This document shows positions 1-8,422 of a stretch of DNA of 64,000 nt, in pieces. Source of the stretch: Erythrobacteraceae bacterium (GTDB lineage: Bacteria; Pseudomonadota; Alphaproteobacteria; Sphingomonadales; Sphingomonadaceae); assembly GCA_947479055.1 (NCBI GenBank), contig CANJYE010000012.1, forward strand, positions 1-64,000, given 5' to 3'. Made by a program: the position numbers and the translations under genes. The notes under the pieces are model-generated. The model saw only the letters and a program-made list of their open reading frames with translations, was not told where the DNA came from and made no database searches. Position 1 is the stretch's first letter. Every line of letters starts with the position of its first letter.

Positions 1-57
1 CAACCGCCTCAATGCAGGGCCGTCAAAATCATCACGCAAGCCAATCGCTGAACCCAT
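1..57 (-). mobile_element. IS630-family transposase, N-terminal fragment (cut by window edge)
   Basis: The minus strand opens with an ATG at 57 and reads MGSAIGLRDDFDGPALRRL up to the window edge. From memory this is the usual beginning of IS630-type transposases of alphaproteobacteria, which go on with a helix-turn-helix and a DDE domain. Only 19 codons are visible, so intactness cannot be judged. It marks the left border of the catabolic region and lies just beyond a repeated element (152-348). The IS terminal repeat was not identified. Confidence 0.6.
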
Positions 58-151
58 GATCGCGCCCTCCAAAGCACAACCTCATAGATTCAGACTTTCA
101 GCCGACAGGGAATCCCCCCATGTGAGTCACCCACAGCGCAGTTTGGTATTA

Positions 152-348
152 CGCGATGCGCAAGAAGCATTTTCCTACACGCCCAAAGCCTGCCATCATC
201 CGCGCGGCTCTTTGTCATCGTTCAGACCTGCATACCTCCCGCCGCAAACAGGTTTGGGAAGTGTCACCCTGTCCGCTTTCGGGCAGACTCATGGAAAATA
301 TAGGGAATTTCCTCAATCCGGCGCGTGACGCACTGTCACCTTTGTCAC
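152..348 (-). repeat. Copy 1 of a ~196-bp three-block structured element
   Basis: Read on the minus strand, this copy has block A (348-325), block B (285-262) and block C (223-152). It matches the element at 8423-8618: block A 21 of 24 bases, block C 51 of 72 without gaps, with strongly similar block B. The spacers differ in sequence but have almost the same length (39 and 38 bases here). Block A folds into a hairpin with stem GTGAC/GTCAC and a five-base loop. It fills most of the non-coding stretch between the Rieske terminator and the transposase fragment. I know no named family for it; it may be a non-coding RNA or a small non-autonomous mobile element. Confidence 0.7.
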
Positions 349-361
349 CCACTCCCCAAAC

Positions 362-391
362 AAAAAGGGCGACCCCGCAAGGCCGCCCTTT
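362..391 (-). terminator. Rho-independent terminator after the Rieske oxygenase gene
   Basis: On the minus strand an AAAGGGCG arm (391-384) pairs with CGCCCTTT (371-364) over a GC-rich 12-base loop and runs into a T-rich tail. It lies about 25 bases past the stop of the oxygenase gene that ends at 416, as expected for intrinsic termination of that operon. Confidence 0.75.
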
Positions 392-415
392 CCGTTTCAG
401 CGAGTGCGCCAGCCC

Positions 416-1840
416 TCAGGGCTTATGGCCGCGCATATATTTGTAATATTCGTCGAACCAGTAGCGGATGCGGATTTCCTGGTCGGAATAGACCGCGCCC
501 TTGAAACCGCGCGACTTGACGCCGCGACCCGTGCGGGGGGTCACTTCGCGGTCCTGCGAAATCACCGGGCCGAGGCCTTCGAGATCGTCGGTATCAAGGT
601 AGACGATGCCCGGCTGCTTATCGAGGTCGGGATTGACCTTGCCCTGCACCCCGGTGAACGAGGGCAGTTCGCCCACGCCCGGCACCGCATAGACCTGCGC
701 CGAATAGATGCATTTCAGCGGATCGCCGCTGGGATGCGGGCGCCAGTGCTGGATGAACCAGCCTTCGGGATGGAGGAACGTCTCGGTCGAGGGGAAGAAG
801 CCCACGCCCCAGTCGTCGATCAGCTGGCCTTCGGAGAACTTGCTGTAATCGATCGCATAGTTCTTCCGCGCCTTCTTGGCATTGATGATCGCCATCGGCA
901 CTTCGGCATAGGTCTTGGGGAAATTCTCTTCCGTCAGCCCCGCCTCGCGCAGGAAGATCTTGTGTTCCACCGCCAGGTCCTGCGGCACTTCCTTCAGATG
1001 CGGGGTAGGCATCATGAAGTTGTAGATCGAGCGGCCATGACCGTTGGGATAGAGGTCATGCTGCACGTGATAGGCGTTGACCGCCGGGAAGAACTGCGGA
1101 TGGGTAGCCTGCACATGATAGCCTTCGTTGAAGGCCTGGTGTGCCAGCTTCCAGTTGACCGGCCATTCCATCACCACTTCGCGCACGCGCACCGACTTCT
1201 CGAAGTCATAGGCACTGAGCAGCTGATCCAGCTCCGCGCCGATCCAGTCCTTCAGCGGCATGGCATCGGGGTCCATGTTGATGAAGATGAACCCGCGCCA
1301 GCTTTCCGCCCGCACCTTGGGCACATTCAGATCGTGGCACAGCGCCTTTTCGCGGAAGGTCTCGCGGTCGATGATCTTCTTGAGCGAGCCATCCATGCCG
1401 TATTCCCACTTGTGGAACGGGCAGACCAGCTTCTTGGCGGAACCGAAATCGGACTCGACCAGGGTCGCGCCGCGATGCTGGCAGACGTTGTAGAAGGCGT
1501 TGATCTTGTCACCCTTGCCGCGCGTGACGATGATCGATTCATGACCGATCTCGACCTTCTTGAAGCGGTTTTCCTTGTGGATGTCGTTCATGTGCCCGAC
1601 GAAATGCCAGGTCTTGGCGAACAGCTTTTCCCACTCTTCCTCAGCGATCTCGCGAGAGAGGTAGACATCCTTGTCGCGATGCCGCTCGGTCCCGAAATCC
1701 TTCAGCGCGGCGCGCTTGTGGATGTGGCGGGTGTCCTTCCATTCCGGCTGGGCCCAGTCGAACCGGTAGGGTTCATAGCTGATCTTGTCGTCGGATTCGG
1801 CGTATTGCTCGGTGTTCTTGAATTCTTCGTCCATACTCAT
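416..1840 (-). CDS. Rieske non-heme iron oxygenase, alpha subunit
   Basis: A 474-residue ring-hydroxylating oxygenase alpha subunit. The Rieske [2Fe-2S] ligands are C120/H122 and C140/H143 (CQHRG and CPFH). The catalytic iron site shows the NEGYHVQATH segment with H242 and H247. No beta-subunit gene is nearby, so a homotrimeric oxygenase fed by ferredoxin and reductase from elsewhere is likely; the ferredoxin at 9267-9587 is a candidate donor. The ATG at 1840 is preceded by GAGGA about eight bases upstream. It follows the EthD-like and ACAD genes on the same strand and ends at a clear terminator. The family hydroxylates aromatic or alicyclic substrates; the actual substrate is unknown. Confidence 0.9.
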   Translation of the reverse strand: MSMDEEFKNTEQYAESDDKISYEPYRFDWAQPEWKDTRHIHKRAALKDFGTERHRDKDVYLSREIAEEEWEKLFAKTWHFVGHMNDIHKENRFKKVEIGHESIIVTRGKGDKINAFYNVCQHRGATLVESDFGSAKKLVCPFHKWEYGMDGSLKKIIDRETFREKALCHDLNVPKVRAESWRGFIFINMDPDAMPLKDWIGAELDQLLSAYDFEKSVRVREVVMEWPVNWKLAHQAFNEGYHVQATHPQFFPAVNAYHVQHDLYPNGHGRSIYNFMMPTPHLKEVPQDLAVEHKIFLREAGLTEENFPKTYAEVPMAIINAKKARKNYAIDYSKFSEGQLIDDWGVGFFPSTETFLHPEGWFIQHWRPHPSGDPLKCIYSAQVYAVPGVGELPSFTGVQGKVNPDLDKQPGIVYLDTDDLEGLGPVISQDREVTPRTGRGVKSRGFKGAVYSDQEIRIRYWFDEYYKYMRGHKP

Positions 1841-1964
1841 TGTCGTATCCTCGCCGGAAACATGCGGATCTGAATGGTGCGCATTCTAATGGAACCGCGC
1901 CCAAGCGTCCATGCTCGTTGGTTTGACCGTGCTTGCAACGCGCTCGCCCGGGTGTCGTATCAGG

Positions 1965-2357
1965 TCAAGCAGCCTTGCCACCGGGGTTGGCATGGTGCTC
2001 CAGCATGATGATGCATTGGTTGTAACGGCTGTCGAGGAATTTGGCCTCGTCCGCCGCGATCGCTTCGCCCACGCCGGGAGCCGCTGCTGCCCGGTAAAAG
2101 GCGTCGAGATCGTCCTGGTTGCGGAAGACCTGGGTGGTCACGACATCGTAGCGGCTGCCGGGGAACGGCTCGCTCGAGCCATAGAGGCCGCAAAAGCTGA
2201 GCGGATGACCATGGTCGAGGTACGTCCGTGTGTACTCAACCACATAGGGGGCGAAAAAGCCATGGATCAGGGGAACATGGCTGTTCTCGTAATGCTCGAT
2301 AAACTGTTCGCGGGTGATGTCGTCGCGCTTCCTTAGCAGGGCTACCAGCTTGATCAT
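1965..2357 (-). CDS. EthD-domain protein
   Basis: A 130-residue protein of the EthD / dimeric alpha-beta barrel type, opening MIKLVALLRKRDDITREQF and continuing with FIEHYENSHVP, the family's typical N-terminal pattern. EthD-like proteins accompany P450 or dioxygenase systems, but their chemistry is mostly undefined. The gene lies 18 bases after the non-catalytic ACAD subunit and before the Rieske oxygenase on the same strand, so it is probably part of one transcript. A role as a small isomerase, cyclase or stabilising partner for an unstable intermediate is inference only. Confidence 0.8.
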   Translation of the reverse strand: MIKLVALLRKRDDITREQFIEHYENSHVPLIHGFFAPYVVEYTRTYLDHGHPLSFCGLYGSSEPFPGSRYDVVTTQVFRNQDDLDAFYRAAAAPGVGEAIAADEAKFLDSRYNQCIIMLEHHANPGGKAA

Positions 2358-2375
2358 CGTGGTTTCCTTCCAGCC

Positions 2376-3536
2376 TCAGCCGAGTGCGGCGATATCGGCC
2401 GGCACCGGCTCGATCGGCGTATGGTCCATGAACTGGTCGAGGTGATGATCGGCATTGCCCAGCAGCGAAGCCAGCACCCAGACGCGCTTGTAGAAATGGC
2501 CGACCATCAGCTCCTCGGTCATGCCGATGCCGCCATGCAGCTGGATCGCGTTGCGGGTAACGAAAATGCCCGAATTGCTGATTGCCACCTTGGCCGCCGC
2601 CAGCGCCCTGTCCCGCTCGCCTTCCGGCCCGGCCATCGCGGCCAGCGCCTGGAACAGCATCGAGCGCGACAGTTCGACCTCGATCAGCATGTCGGCCATG
2701 CGGTGCTGCAAGGCCTGGAAATTGTTGAGCGTGGTACCGAACTGCTTGCGGGTGAGCAGATAGTCGCGCGTCTGCCACAAGGCCGCATCCATCGCACCGA
2801 GCATCTCGGCACAGGCGGCGGCGATGCCGTGGTGGGTGGCGCGGGTCAGCGCCGCCAGCGCGTCAGGCCCTTGAGCCAGCAGTTCGCCCTCGACCCCATC
2901 CAGCGCTAGGTCTGCAACAAGATGGTTGTCGACCATGCGGTATCCTTTGCGCGTAAGGCCCGCCGCTTCGCCATCGACCAGGAACAATCCGATCCCGTCG
3001 GTATCATCGATACTTCCCGACAGCCGCGCGGAGACGAGGAACTGCCCAGCCGCCTGGCCGCCCGGAACGCGGATCTTGCCGCCCGTCAGCCGCCAGGCAC
3101 CGCCGGCCTGCCCAGCCCGTGTCCCAACCCAGCTGACCAGGCCCCAGCCCTCGGCCTCGTCATGCGCAAGCGCCATGACCGGATCACCCATCACCGCCTG
3201 TTCGACCAGGTCAGTCCGGCGTTCGTTCCCGGGCAGGCCGGCCAGTGCCTGCAAGGCCAGCACGGCATGGGCCATGACCGGTTCCAGCAACAGCATCCGG
3301 CCAAAACCCTCGAACAGGATCGCGGTCCCTTCCGGCCCGCCGCCGAAGCCGCCTTCTTCCTCGCTCAGCCCGGCGCCAAACCAGCCGAGTTCGGCGAAGG
3401 TCGCCCAATTGGCGGGACTGTAGCCCTCGGGCGAGCGAGCCAGCTTGCGGCGCGAATCCCAGTCATAGTCACGCTCCCCGAAGCGGGCGACGCTGTCGGC
3501 CAGAGCGGTCTGTTCCTCTGTGTGGTTGAAATCCAT
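2376..3536 (-). CDS. Acyl-CoA dehydrogenase subunit lacking the catalytic Glu
   Basis: A 386-residue acyl-CoA dehydrogenase homologue. It keeps the FAD-contact region RKQFGTTLNNFQALQHRMAD and the QLHGGIGMTEE motif. It lacks a glutamate at both known catalytic-base positions: the helix-G site reads ALTRATHHG, and the late YEGT-type site is absent. Its start lies two bases after the stop of the neighbouring ACAD (3539-4750), which has the helix-G Glu. This resembles the heterotetrameric FadE pairs of actinobacterial steroid side-chain degradation (such as ChsE1-ChsE2), where two unlike subunits build each active site. The joint enzyme would introduce the alpha-beta double bond into a bulky acyl-CoA and pass electrons to ETF. 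Confidence 0.88.
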   Translation of the reverse strand: MDFNHTEEQTALADSVARFGERDYDWDSRRKLARSPEGYSPANWATFAELGWFGAGLSEEEGGFGGGPEGTAILFEGFGRMLLLEPVMAHAVLALQALAGLPGNERRTDLVEQAVMGDPVMALAHDEAEGWGLVSWVGTRAGQAGGAWRLTGGKIRVPGGQAAGQFLVSARLSGSIDDTDGIGLFLVDGEAAGLTRKGYRMVDNHLVADLALDGVEGELLAQGPDALAALTRATHHGIAAACAEMLGAMDAALWQTRDYLLTRKQFGTTLNNFQALQHRMADMLIEVELSRSMLFQALAAMAGPEGERDRALAAAKVAISNSGIFVTRNAIQLHGGIGMTEELMVGHFYKRVWVLASLLGNADHHLDQFMDHTPIEPVPADIAALG

Positions 3537-3538
3537 GA

Positions 3539-4750
3539 TTATAGCCCCAGCACGCCCTTGGCGATGATATTGCGCTGCACTTCATTGGCACCGCCATAGA
3601 TGGTGGCGGCCTTGCGAAACATGGCGCGTTGCGGCGCGCCGACGGCCTCGGGATCGGTCACGGGCGGCGCGTCCAGTTCGGGGCGCATGTTGTGCGGCCC
3701 TTCGGTATCGGGGATCACGGCAGTGCCATGCGCGCCCATCGCCATAGCGGCGAGATCCGAGACGTCGGAGAACAGTTCCGACCCGCGCACCTTCAGCACA
3801 GAGGCCACCGCGTTGAGCGAAGGATCGCCCTCCTCGGCATGAAGCACCCGCAGCACAGACCATTCCAGCGCCATGACCTTGATTTCCAGCTCCGCGATCC
3901 GTTTGGCGAAGGGCGGATATTCCGCCAGCGGGCGGCCCCGGCGCATGGTGGTGGCGGCCAGATGCTTGAGCTGGATCACGTCGCGTTTGATATGCGGAAT
4001 CTCGGCCGATGAAGTCCGTTCGAACTGGAGCAGCTTCTTGGCGTAGGTCCAGCCCATGTTCTCTTCGCCGACGAGATTTTCGACCGGGACTTTCACATTG
4101 TCGAAGAAGGTTTCGTTCAGGGTCAGCACCTCGTCAATCGACCAGATCGGGCGCACTTCGACGCCCGGTGAGCGCAGGTCGATCAGCAGGAAGGAAATGC
4201 CCCGCTGCGGCTTGGCGGCGGGATCGGTGCGGACCAGCGCGAAGATCCAGTCGGCCCGCTGCGCTTCCGACGTCCAGATCTTCTGGCCGTTGACGATGTA
4301 ATGATCGCCTTCACGCCGGGCCGAGGTGGTCAGGCTGGCGAGGTCCGAACCGGAATTGGGCTCCGAAAAGCCCTGGCCCCAGAAGCAATCGCCATTGAGA
4401 ATTTGCGGCAGGAAGTGCTGCTTTTGCGCGTCATTGGCAAAATGGCAGATCACCGGCCCGACAAGGTCGATCGCGGTGCGGTCCAGCACCGGTACGCGGG
4501 CGCGGCGCATTTCCTCCAGATAGATGAACTTCTGCCTGGGCGACCAGTCGGTCCCGCCGTTTTCCTTCGGCCAATGCGGCGCGGACCAGCCGCGCGAATT
4601 GAGCATCTTCATCACCCGTTCGATATCGGCGCGGGCGGAATGGGAATCCCGCTTGCCGTGGCGGGCGATGTCGGCGGGCAGGTTTGCCTGGAGGAACGAG
4701 CGCACTTCCTGGCGGAAAGCCTCATCGGCGGGGTTCGGCGTAAAGTCCAA
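3539..4750 (-). CDS. Acyl-CoA dehydrogenase subunit with helix-G catalytic Glu
   Basis: A 403-residue acyl-CoA dehydrogenase family protein. The middle domain carries FSEPNSGSDLASL and the flavin-contact stretch NGQKIWTS. The candidate catalytic base is E244 in LLQFERTS, the position used by long-chain and isovaleryl types and by ChsE2. The late site reads IYGGANEV, so the medium-chain-type Glu is missing. The arginine/FQ FAD-binding loop is degenerate here but intact in the next gene, consistent with a shared-site alpha2beta2 enzyme. It is the first gene of a minus-strand operon running to the Rieske oxygenase and is divergent from the AraC regulator. Confidence 0.88.
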   Translation of the reverse strand: MDFTPNPADEAFRQEVRSFLQANLPADIARHGKRDSHSARADIERVMKMLNSRGWSAPHWPKENGGTDWSPRQKFIYLEEMRRARVPVLDRTAIDLVGPVICHFANDAQKQHFLPQILNGDCFWGQGFSEPNSGSDLASLTTSARREGDHYIVNGQKIWTSEAQRADWIFALVRTDPAAKPQRGISFLLIDLRSPGVEVRPIWSIDEVLTLNETFFDNVKVPVENLVGEENMGWTYAKKLLQFERTSSAEIPHIKRDVIQLKHLAATTMRRGRPLAEYPPFAKRIAELEIKVMALEWSVLRVLHAEEGDPSLNAVASVLKVRGSELFSDVSDLAAMAMGAHGTAVIPDTEGPHNMRPELDAPPVTDPEAVGAPQRAMFRKAATIYGGANEVQRNIIAKGVLGL

Positions 4751-4983
4751 GGCACACTCTCCGGATCATCGACATTCGTCGGCACCCCGATGCCCTTAGC
4801 GGATCATCCGGGAATAGCACGATGGAGGTGCGCCGGGCTGCGAAACCAGTCAAGTGGCCCTGCGACGCAAGGCAGCTTGACCCTTGCCTTGATGAGAGCG
4901 CATTATATTGCGAGAAAAGTCAAATCCGGGATCAATTCCGGGCACAAGACGATTATGCCCGTCCTGGCGGGCAGGAGAGAGAA

Positions 4984-5991
4984 ATGCAGGCGATTTTCAA
5001 TTGCGCGTCCGGCGGGCCCGATGTGCTGTATGAACAGTACAAGAATCTGATATCGAAAGAATTCTATACCGGCGATATCGGCACGACGGGCGAGGGGCCG
5101 ATCACCCTGTTTCTGGAGAAGGGGCTGAGCTTCCCGGTTTCGGTGGTCCATCTCAGCACGCCGAATCGGATTACCTATCGACGCACTCATCGCCATATTC
5201 AGGAGAACCAGGTCGACAGCTATGTCGTCTGGGCCCCTCGGCGGGGCGGAATCAAGCTGACCCGCAGCAGTGGTTCGGTCTTTGCCGGTGAAGGCCAGAT
5301 GCTGATCCACGATTCCTCCACCCCGTTTTTCGCCGAAATCGTCTCGGACGACCGGGGAATGCACGAATCGCTCCAGGCGGTCATTCCCGCCCACATGTTT
5401 CGCGAACAGATTGCCGGCGCGTCGGAATGCGCGACCGTGATCAACGTGACCCAGGGTCCAGCCCGGATGGCCTCGCAAATGCTCGACATTCTGGCAGACA
5501 GCGGACACCACGCCAGTCGCGACCTTGGCGAAAAGATGGTCTCGGCCCTGCTCGAGGCACTGGGTGCCTGCGTGGCCGCGGCCAAGGGCGAAGGCGACCG
5601 CAAGTCAATCTTCGACCGCAGGCTGGAGGAGATCGAGCAATTCGTGACCCGCAACCTAACCAGCCGGGATCTTTCGGCCAATGCGATTGCCCAGGCCTGC
5701 AACATTTCGCCGCGCTATCTATGCTACATCCTCAAGGCAGCCGGTTACACCTTCTCGCAACTGGTCTGGGACAAGCGCCTGGAAAAGGCCAAGGAGTGGC
5801 TGCTTTCGCCCAAGATGCAGAGCTATCTGGTCCATGAGATCGCCAGCATGGCCGGTTACAAGAGCGCCGCCCATTTCAGCCGCGCGTTCCGATCCGCCTG
5901 CGGCTGCACCCCGAGCGAATATCGCCAGCGCATGGCGGGAACTCCCATCGATGAGAACGAGCGGACGGAATTTCTCCAGGCGGCAGAATAG
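4984..5991 (+). CDS. AraC-family transcriptional regulator
   Basis: A 335-residue regulator. The N-terminal about 200 residues fit the AraC_binding_2 type effector domain (VDSYVVWAPRRGG, AGEGQMLIHDSS). The C-terminal 95 residues are a double helix-turn-helix AraC domain (LSANAIAQACNISPRYLCYI and EIASMAGYKSAAHFSRAF). I chose the ATG at 4984 because an AGGAGAG ribosome site lies just upstream; an in-frame ATG at 4822 would add 54 low-complexity residues. It is divergent from the ACAD operon across 4751-4983 and upstream of a same-strand crotonase, so it probably controls one or both. The effector is unknown. Confidence 0.88.
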   Translation: MQAIFNCASGGPDVLYEQYKNLISKEFYTGDIGTTGEGPITLFLEKGLSFPVSVVHLSTPNRITYRRTHRHIQENQVDSYVVWAPRRGGIKLTRSSGSVFAGEGQMLIHDSSTPFFAEIVSDDRGMHESLQAVIPAHMFREQIAGASECATVINVTQGPARMASQMLDILADSGHHASRDLGEKMVSALLEALGACVAAAKGEGDRKSIFDRRLEEIEQFVTRNLTSRDLSANAIAQACNISPRYLCYILKAAGYTFSQLVWDKRLEKAKEWLLSPKMQSYLVHEIASMAGYKSAAHFSRAFRSACGCTPSEYRQRMAGTPIDENERTEFLQAAE

Positions 5992-6122
5992 GGCGGGCTT
6001 GACCCGGCCGCCATCGGCAATGGCTTCATGATGAAATATGCCACTGTCAAGGGCGACTCCGGCCACCCCGCTGCATAGAGGCCAGCCAAAGGCGTATCGA
6101 CGGCGCATGAAAGGAACCTAAC

Positions 6123-7001
6123 TTGCAAGACTTCGAAACGATTCTTTACGCAGTCGATGACGGCATCGCGACGATCACGCTGAACCGGCCCGACAATATG
6201 AATGCCATGACGTTCCGCATGGGTCTTGAACTGATCGAAGCCTTCGACAGGACCGACGCCGACGACGCGGTAAAGGCGGTGATCGTTACCGGATCGGGCG
6301 AGCGCGCCTTCTGCGCGGGGGCAGACCTGGGTTCGGGCACCGTGTCGTTCGATTACGCCAACCGCAAGGACATGGACGACCGGCCGATGGTCAACGGGAT
6401 CTATCCCGACACTGGCGGGCGGGTGGCGCTGCGCATCTTCGACAGCCTCAAGCCAGTGATCGGCGCAGTCAACGGGGTAGCAGCCGGGTTCGGCGCGACC
6501 ATCCTCTGCAGCATGGATGTCCGCATCGCTGCCGATCATGCGCGTTTCGGCTATGTCTTCACCCGGCGCGGGCTGGTGCCGGAGACCTGCGCCAGCTGGT
6601 TTCTGCCACGGATCGTCGGCATCTCGACCGCGTTGGACTGGTGCTTTTCGGGCCGGATCGTCCCGGCCGAAGAAGCATTGCGTCGCGATCTCGTCACCGC
6701 CCTCCATCCGGGTGCCGCGCTGATGGACGAGGCCCGCGCCATTGCCCGCAGCTATTTCGAGAATTCGGCGCCGGTCTCGGTCGCGCTCACCCGGCAGATG
6801 CTGTGGAAGATGCTGGGCGCCGACCACCCGATGGAAGCGCACAGGATCGACAGCCGCGGCATCACCGCGCGCGGCAAGTCGGCGGATGTCAGGGAAGGCG
6901 TTGCCTCCTTCCAGGAAAAGCGCACGCCCGTCTTTCCCGATCGCGTTTCCAGCGATATGCCGGAATTCTTCCCCTGGTGGGAAAAGCGCGAATTCGAATA
7001 A
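6123..7001 (+). CDS. Enoyl-CoA hydratase/isomerase (crotonase family)
   Basis: A 292-residue crotonase. It has the oxyanion-hole segments AFCAGADLG (about 63-70) and GAVNGVAAGFGA (about 114-125), and a Glu at 154 in GLVPE, the acid position used by hydratase/isomerases of the PaaG type. The two Glu residues of classical hydratases are not at their usual places, so isomerase, hydrolase or hydratase activity are all possible. The start is TTG, with GAAAGGA upstream. It probably acts after the ACAD pair in shortening an acyl-CoA. The next same-strand gene begins 49 bases on. Confidence 0.87.
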   Translation: MQDFETILYAVDDGIATITLNRPDNMNAMTFRMGLELIEAFDRTDADDAVKAVIVTGSGERAFCAGADLGSGTVSFDYANRKDMDDRPMVNGIYPDTGGRVALRIFDSLKPVIGAVNGVAAGFGATILCSMDVRIAADHARFGYVFTRRGLVPETCASWFLPRIVGISTALDWCFSGRIVPAEEALRRDLVTALHPGAALMDEARAIARSYFENSAPVSVALTRQMLWKMLGADHPMEAHRIDSRGITARGKSADVREGVASFQEKRTPVFPDRVSSDMPEFFPWWEKREFE

Positions 7002-7050
7002 GGCCGCCGGGGTCAAGAAATCCCGGGCCGACCCCTGAAAGGAACAGGAT

Positions 7051-7515
7051 ATGAGCACCGACACCGCAACCGAGGAATTCAAGCCCGAATATTGGCAGTG
7101 GGGCCACGAGGCCGACAAGCCCCGGATGCTGCACACGATGATCCGCATCAAGGATGCCGACGCCTCGATCAAGTTCTACCGCGACGGGCTCGGCATGAAG
7201 CTGCTCGACCGCTACGATTTCGAGCATGCCAGTTTCTCGATCATATTCCTGGCCTTCGAAGGCTATGAGGCGGGCGGTGCGATCGAGCTGACCTACAACT
7301 GGGGCAAGGACGAGGGTTACACCCACGGCAGCGGCTACGGCCATGTCGCGATCGGCGTGCCCGACATCCACGGCACCTGGGAACGCCTGAAGTCGCTGGG
7401 CTATGATTGCCCCGGCGAAGTCAAGCGGATGGTTCCCGGCGCCCCGAACCTCGCGTTCGTCAAGGATCCCGACGGCTACATGATCGAGCTGATCGAAACC
7501 CGCTTCAAGGCCTAG
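7051..7515 (+). CDS. VOC/glyoxalase I-like metalloprotein
   Basis: A 154-residue vicinal-oxygen-chelate protein close in style to lactoylglutathione lyase. The four expected metal ligands are visible as H28 (LHTMIR), E79 (IELT), H98 (GHVAIGV) and E146 (MIELIE). All ligands in place argue for a working metal site, either glyoxalase I or an isomerase using another thiol or CoA substrate. It sits between two crotonase genes on the same strand, so a role in the degradation pathway or in detoxifying an aldehyde by-product is plausible. The start ATG follows AAAGGAACAGG. Confidence 0.85.
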   Translation: MSTDTATEEFKPEYWQWGHEADKPRMLHTMIRIKDADASIKFYRDGLGMKLLDRYDFEHASFSIIFLAFEGYEAGGAIELTYNWGKDEGYTHGSGYGHVAIGVPDIHGTWERLKSLGYDCPGEVKRMVPGAPNLAFVKDPDGYMIELIETRFKA

Positions 7516-7586
7516 GCGCTTCACGCACCCCCGGACAACAACAAGACGGCCCGCCGCGCGCGCGCTCGCACATCAAGGAGGCCAAT

Positions 7587-8378
7587 ATGGCCGGAGATTT
7601 CACCTGCTTCACTTTCGACGTGGCGGCGAACAACGTCGCACACGTCCGTTTCACGCGGCCCGAAGTCCACAACATGTTCGATTCCACCGCACATGGCGAA
7701 TTCGTTCGACTGCTGAAGGACATCTGGGGCCGCACCGACATCCGCGCGCTGGTTCTTTCAGGCGAGGGCAAGTCCTTCTCCGCAGGCGGCGACATGAACA
7801 TGATGCTCAAGCAGAACGGCGACCGCGAGATGCGCGACAGCGTGGGGTGGGAAGCCCGCGCCATTCTCGAAATACTGACCGACCTCAGCTTCCCGGTGAT
7901 TTCGGCGGTGCAGGGCAATGCGATCGGCCTGGGTGCCACCATCGCCACGCTGTCCGACATCGTCGTGGTGTTCGAAGGTGCGCGGATTGCCGATCCGCAT
8001 GTCCATCTCGGCCTGGTCGCGGGCGACGGCGGCGTGCTGAGCTGGGCGCAGTCGGTCGGCCTCAACCGCGCCAAGCGCTATCTGCTGACCGGTGACACCA
8101 TTACCGGCAGGCAAGCTTACGAGATGGGCCTTGCCACCGACATCGTCGACAGCGCCGAAGGCGTCCTCGATGTTGCCATGGGCATCGCCAACCGTATTGC
8201 CGCCCTGCCCAAATGGGGCGTGATGGGCACCAAGCGCGCCTTCAACAAGCTGACCCGCACCATTGGCACTCCGGCGCTCGAACTGGGCCTCGCTTATGAG
8301 ATGGAATGCATGGGCGGGCAGGAAGTGCTCGACACCGTCACCAAGGCGATGGCAGCGATGAAGGCAAAGAAGAAGTAG
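7587..8378 (+). CDS. Enoyl-CoA hydratase/isomerase (crotonase family)
   Basis: A 263-residue crotonase. It has the oxyanion segments GKSFSAGGDMN and AVQGNAIGLGAT and the segment HLGLVAGDGG with an acidic residue near the active site. The ATG at 7587 has a strong AAGGAGG site; a longer open frame upstream overlaps the VOC gene and is rejected. It closes the plus-strand group of crotonase, VOC and crotonase and is followed by repeat copy 2. It is not a close duplicate of the 6123-7001 protein, suggesting a different step or stereochemistry. Confidence 0.88.
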   Translation: MAGDFTCFTFDVAANNVAHVRFTRPEVHNMFDSTAHGEFVRLLKDIWGRTDIRALVLSGEGKSFSAGGDMNMMLKQNGDREMRDSVGWEARAILEILTDLSFPVISAVQGNAIGLGATIATLSDIVVVFEGARIADPHVHLGLVAGDGGVLSWAQSVGLNRAKRYLLTGDTITGRQAYEMGLATDIVDSAEGVLDVAMGIANRIAALPKWGVMGTKRAFNKLTRTIGTPALELGLAYEMECMGGQEVLDTVTKAMAAMKAKKK

Positions 8379-8422
8379 GTGGATCCGCTCGGGGCAGGTC
8401 TGTCGGGCCTGCCCCGGCGAGA

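Noticed and set aside
404-1873. Long plus-strand open frame of 489 codons
   Set aside because: It is antisense to the Rieske oxygenase, whose motifs and ribosome site are clear; the plus-strand protein is rich in Arg, His, Val and Asp without any motif, as expected from GC-rich antisense frames.
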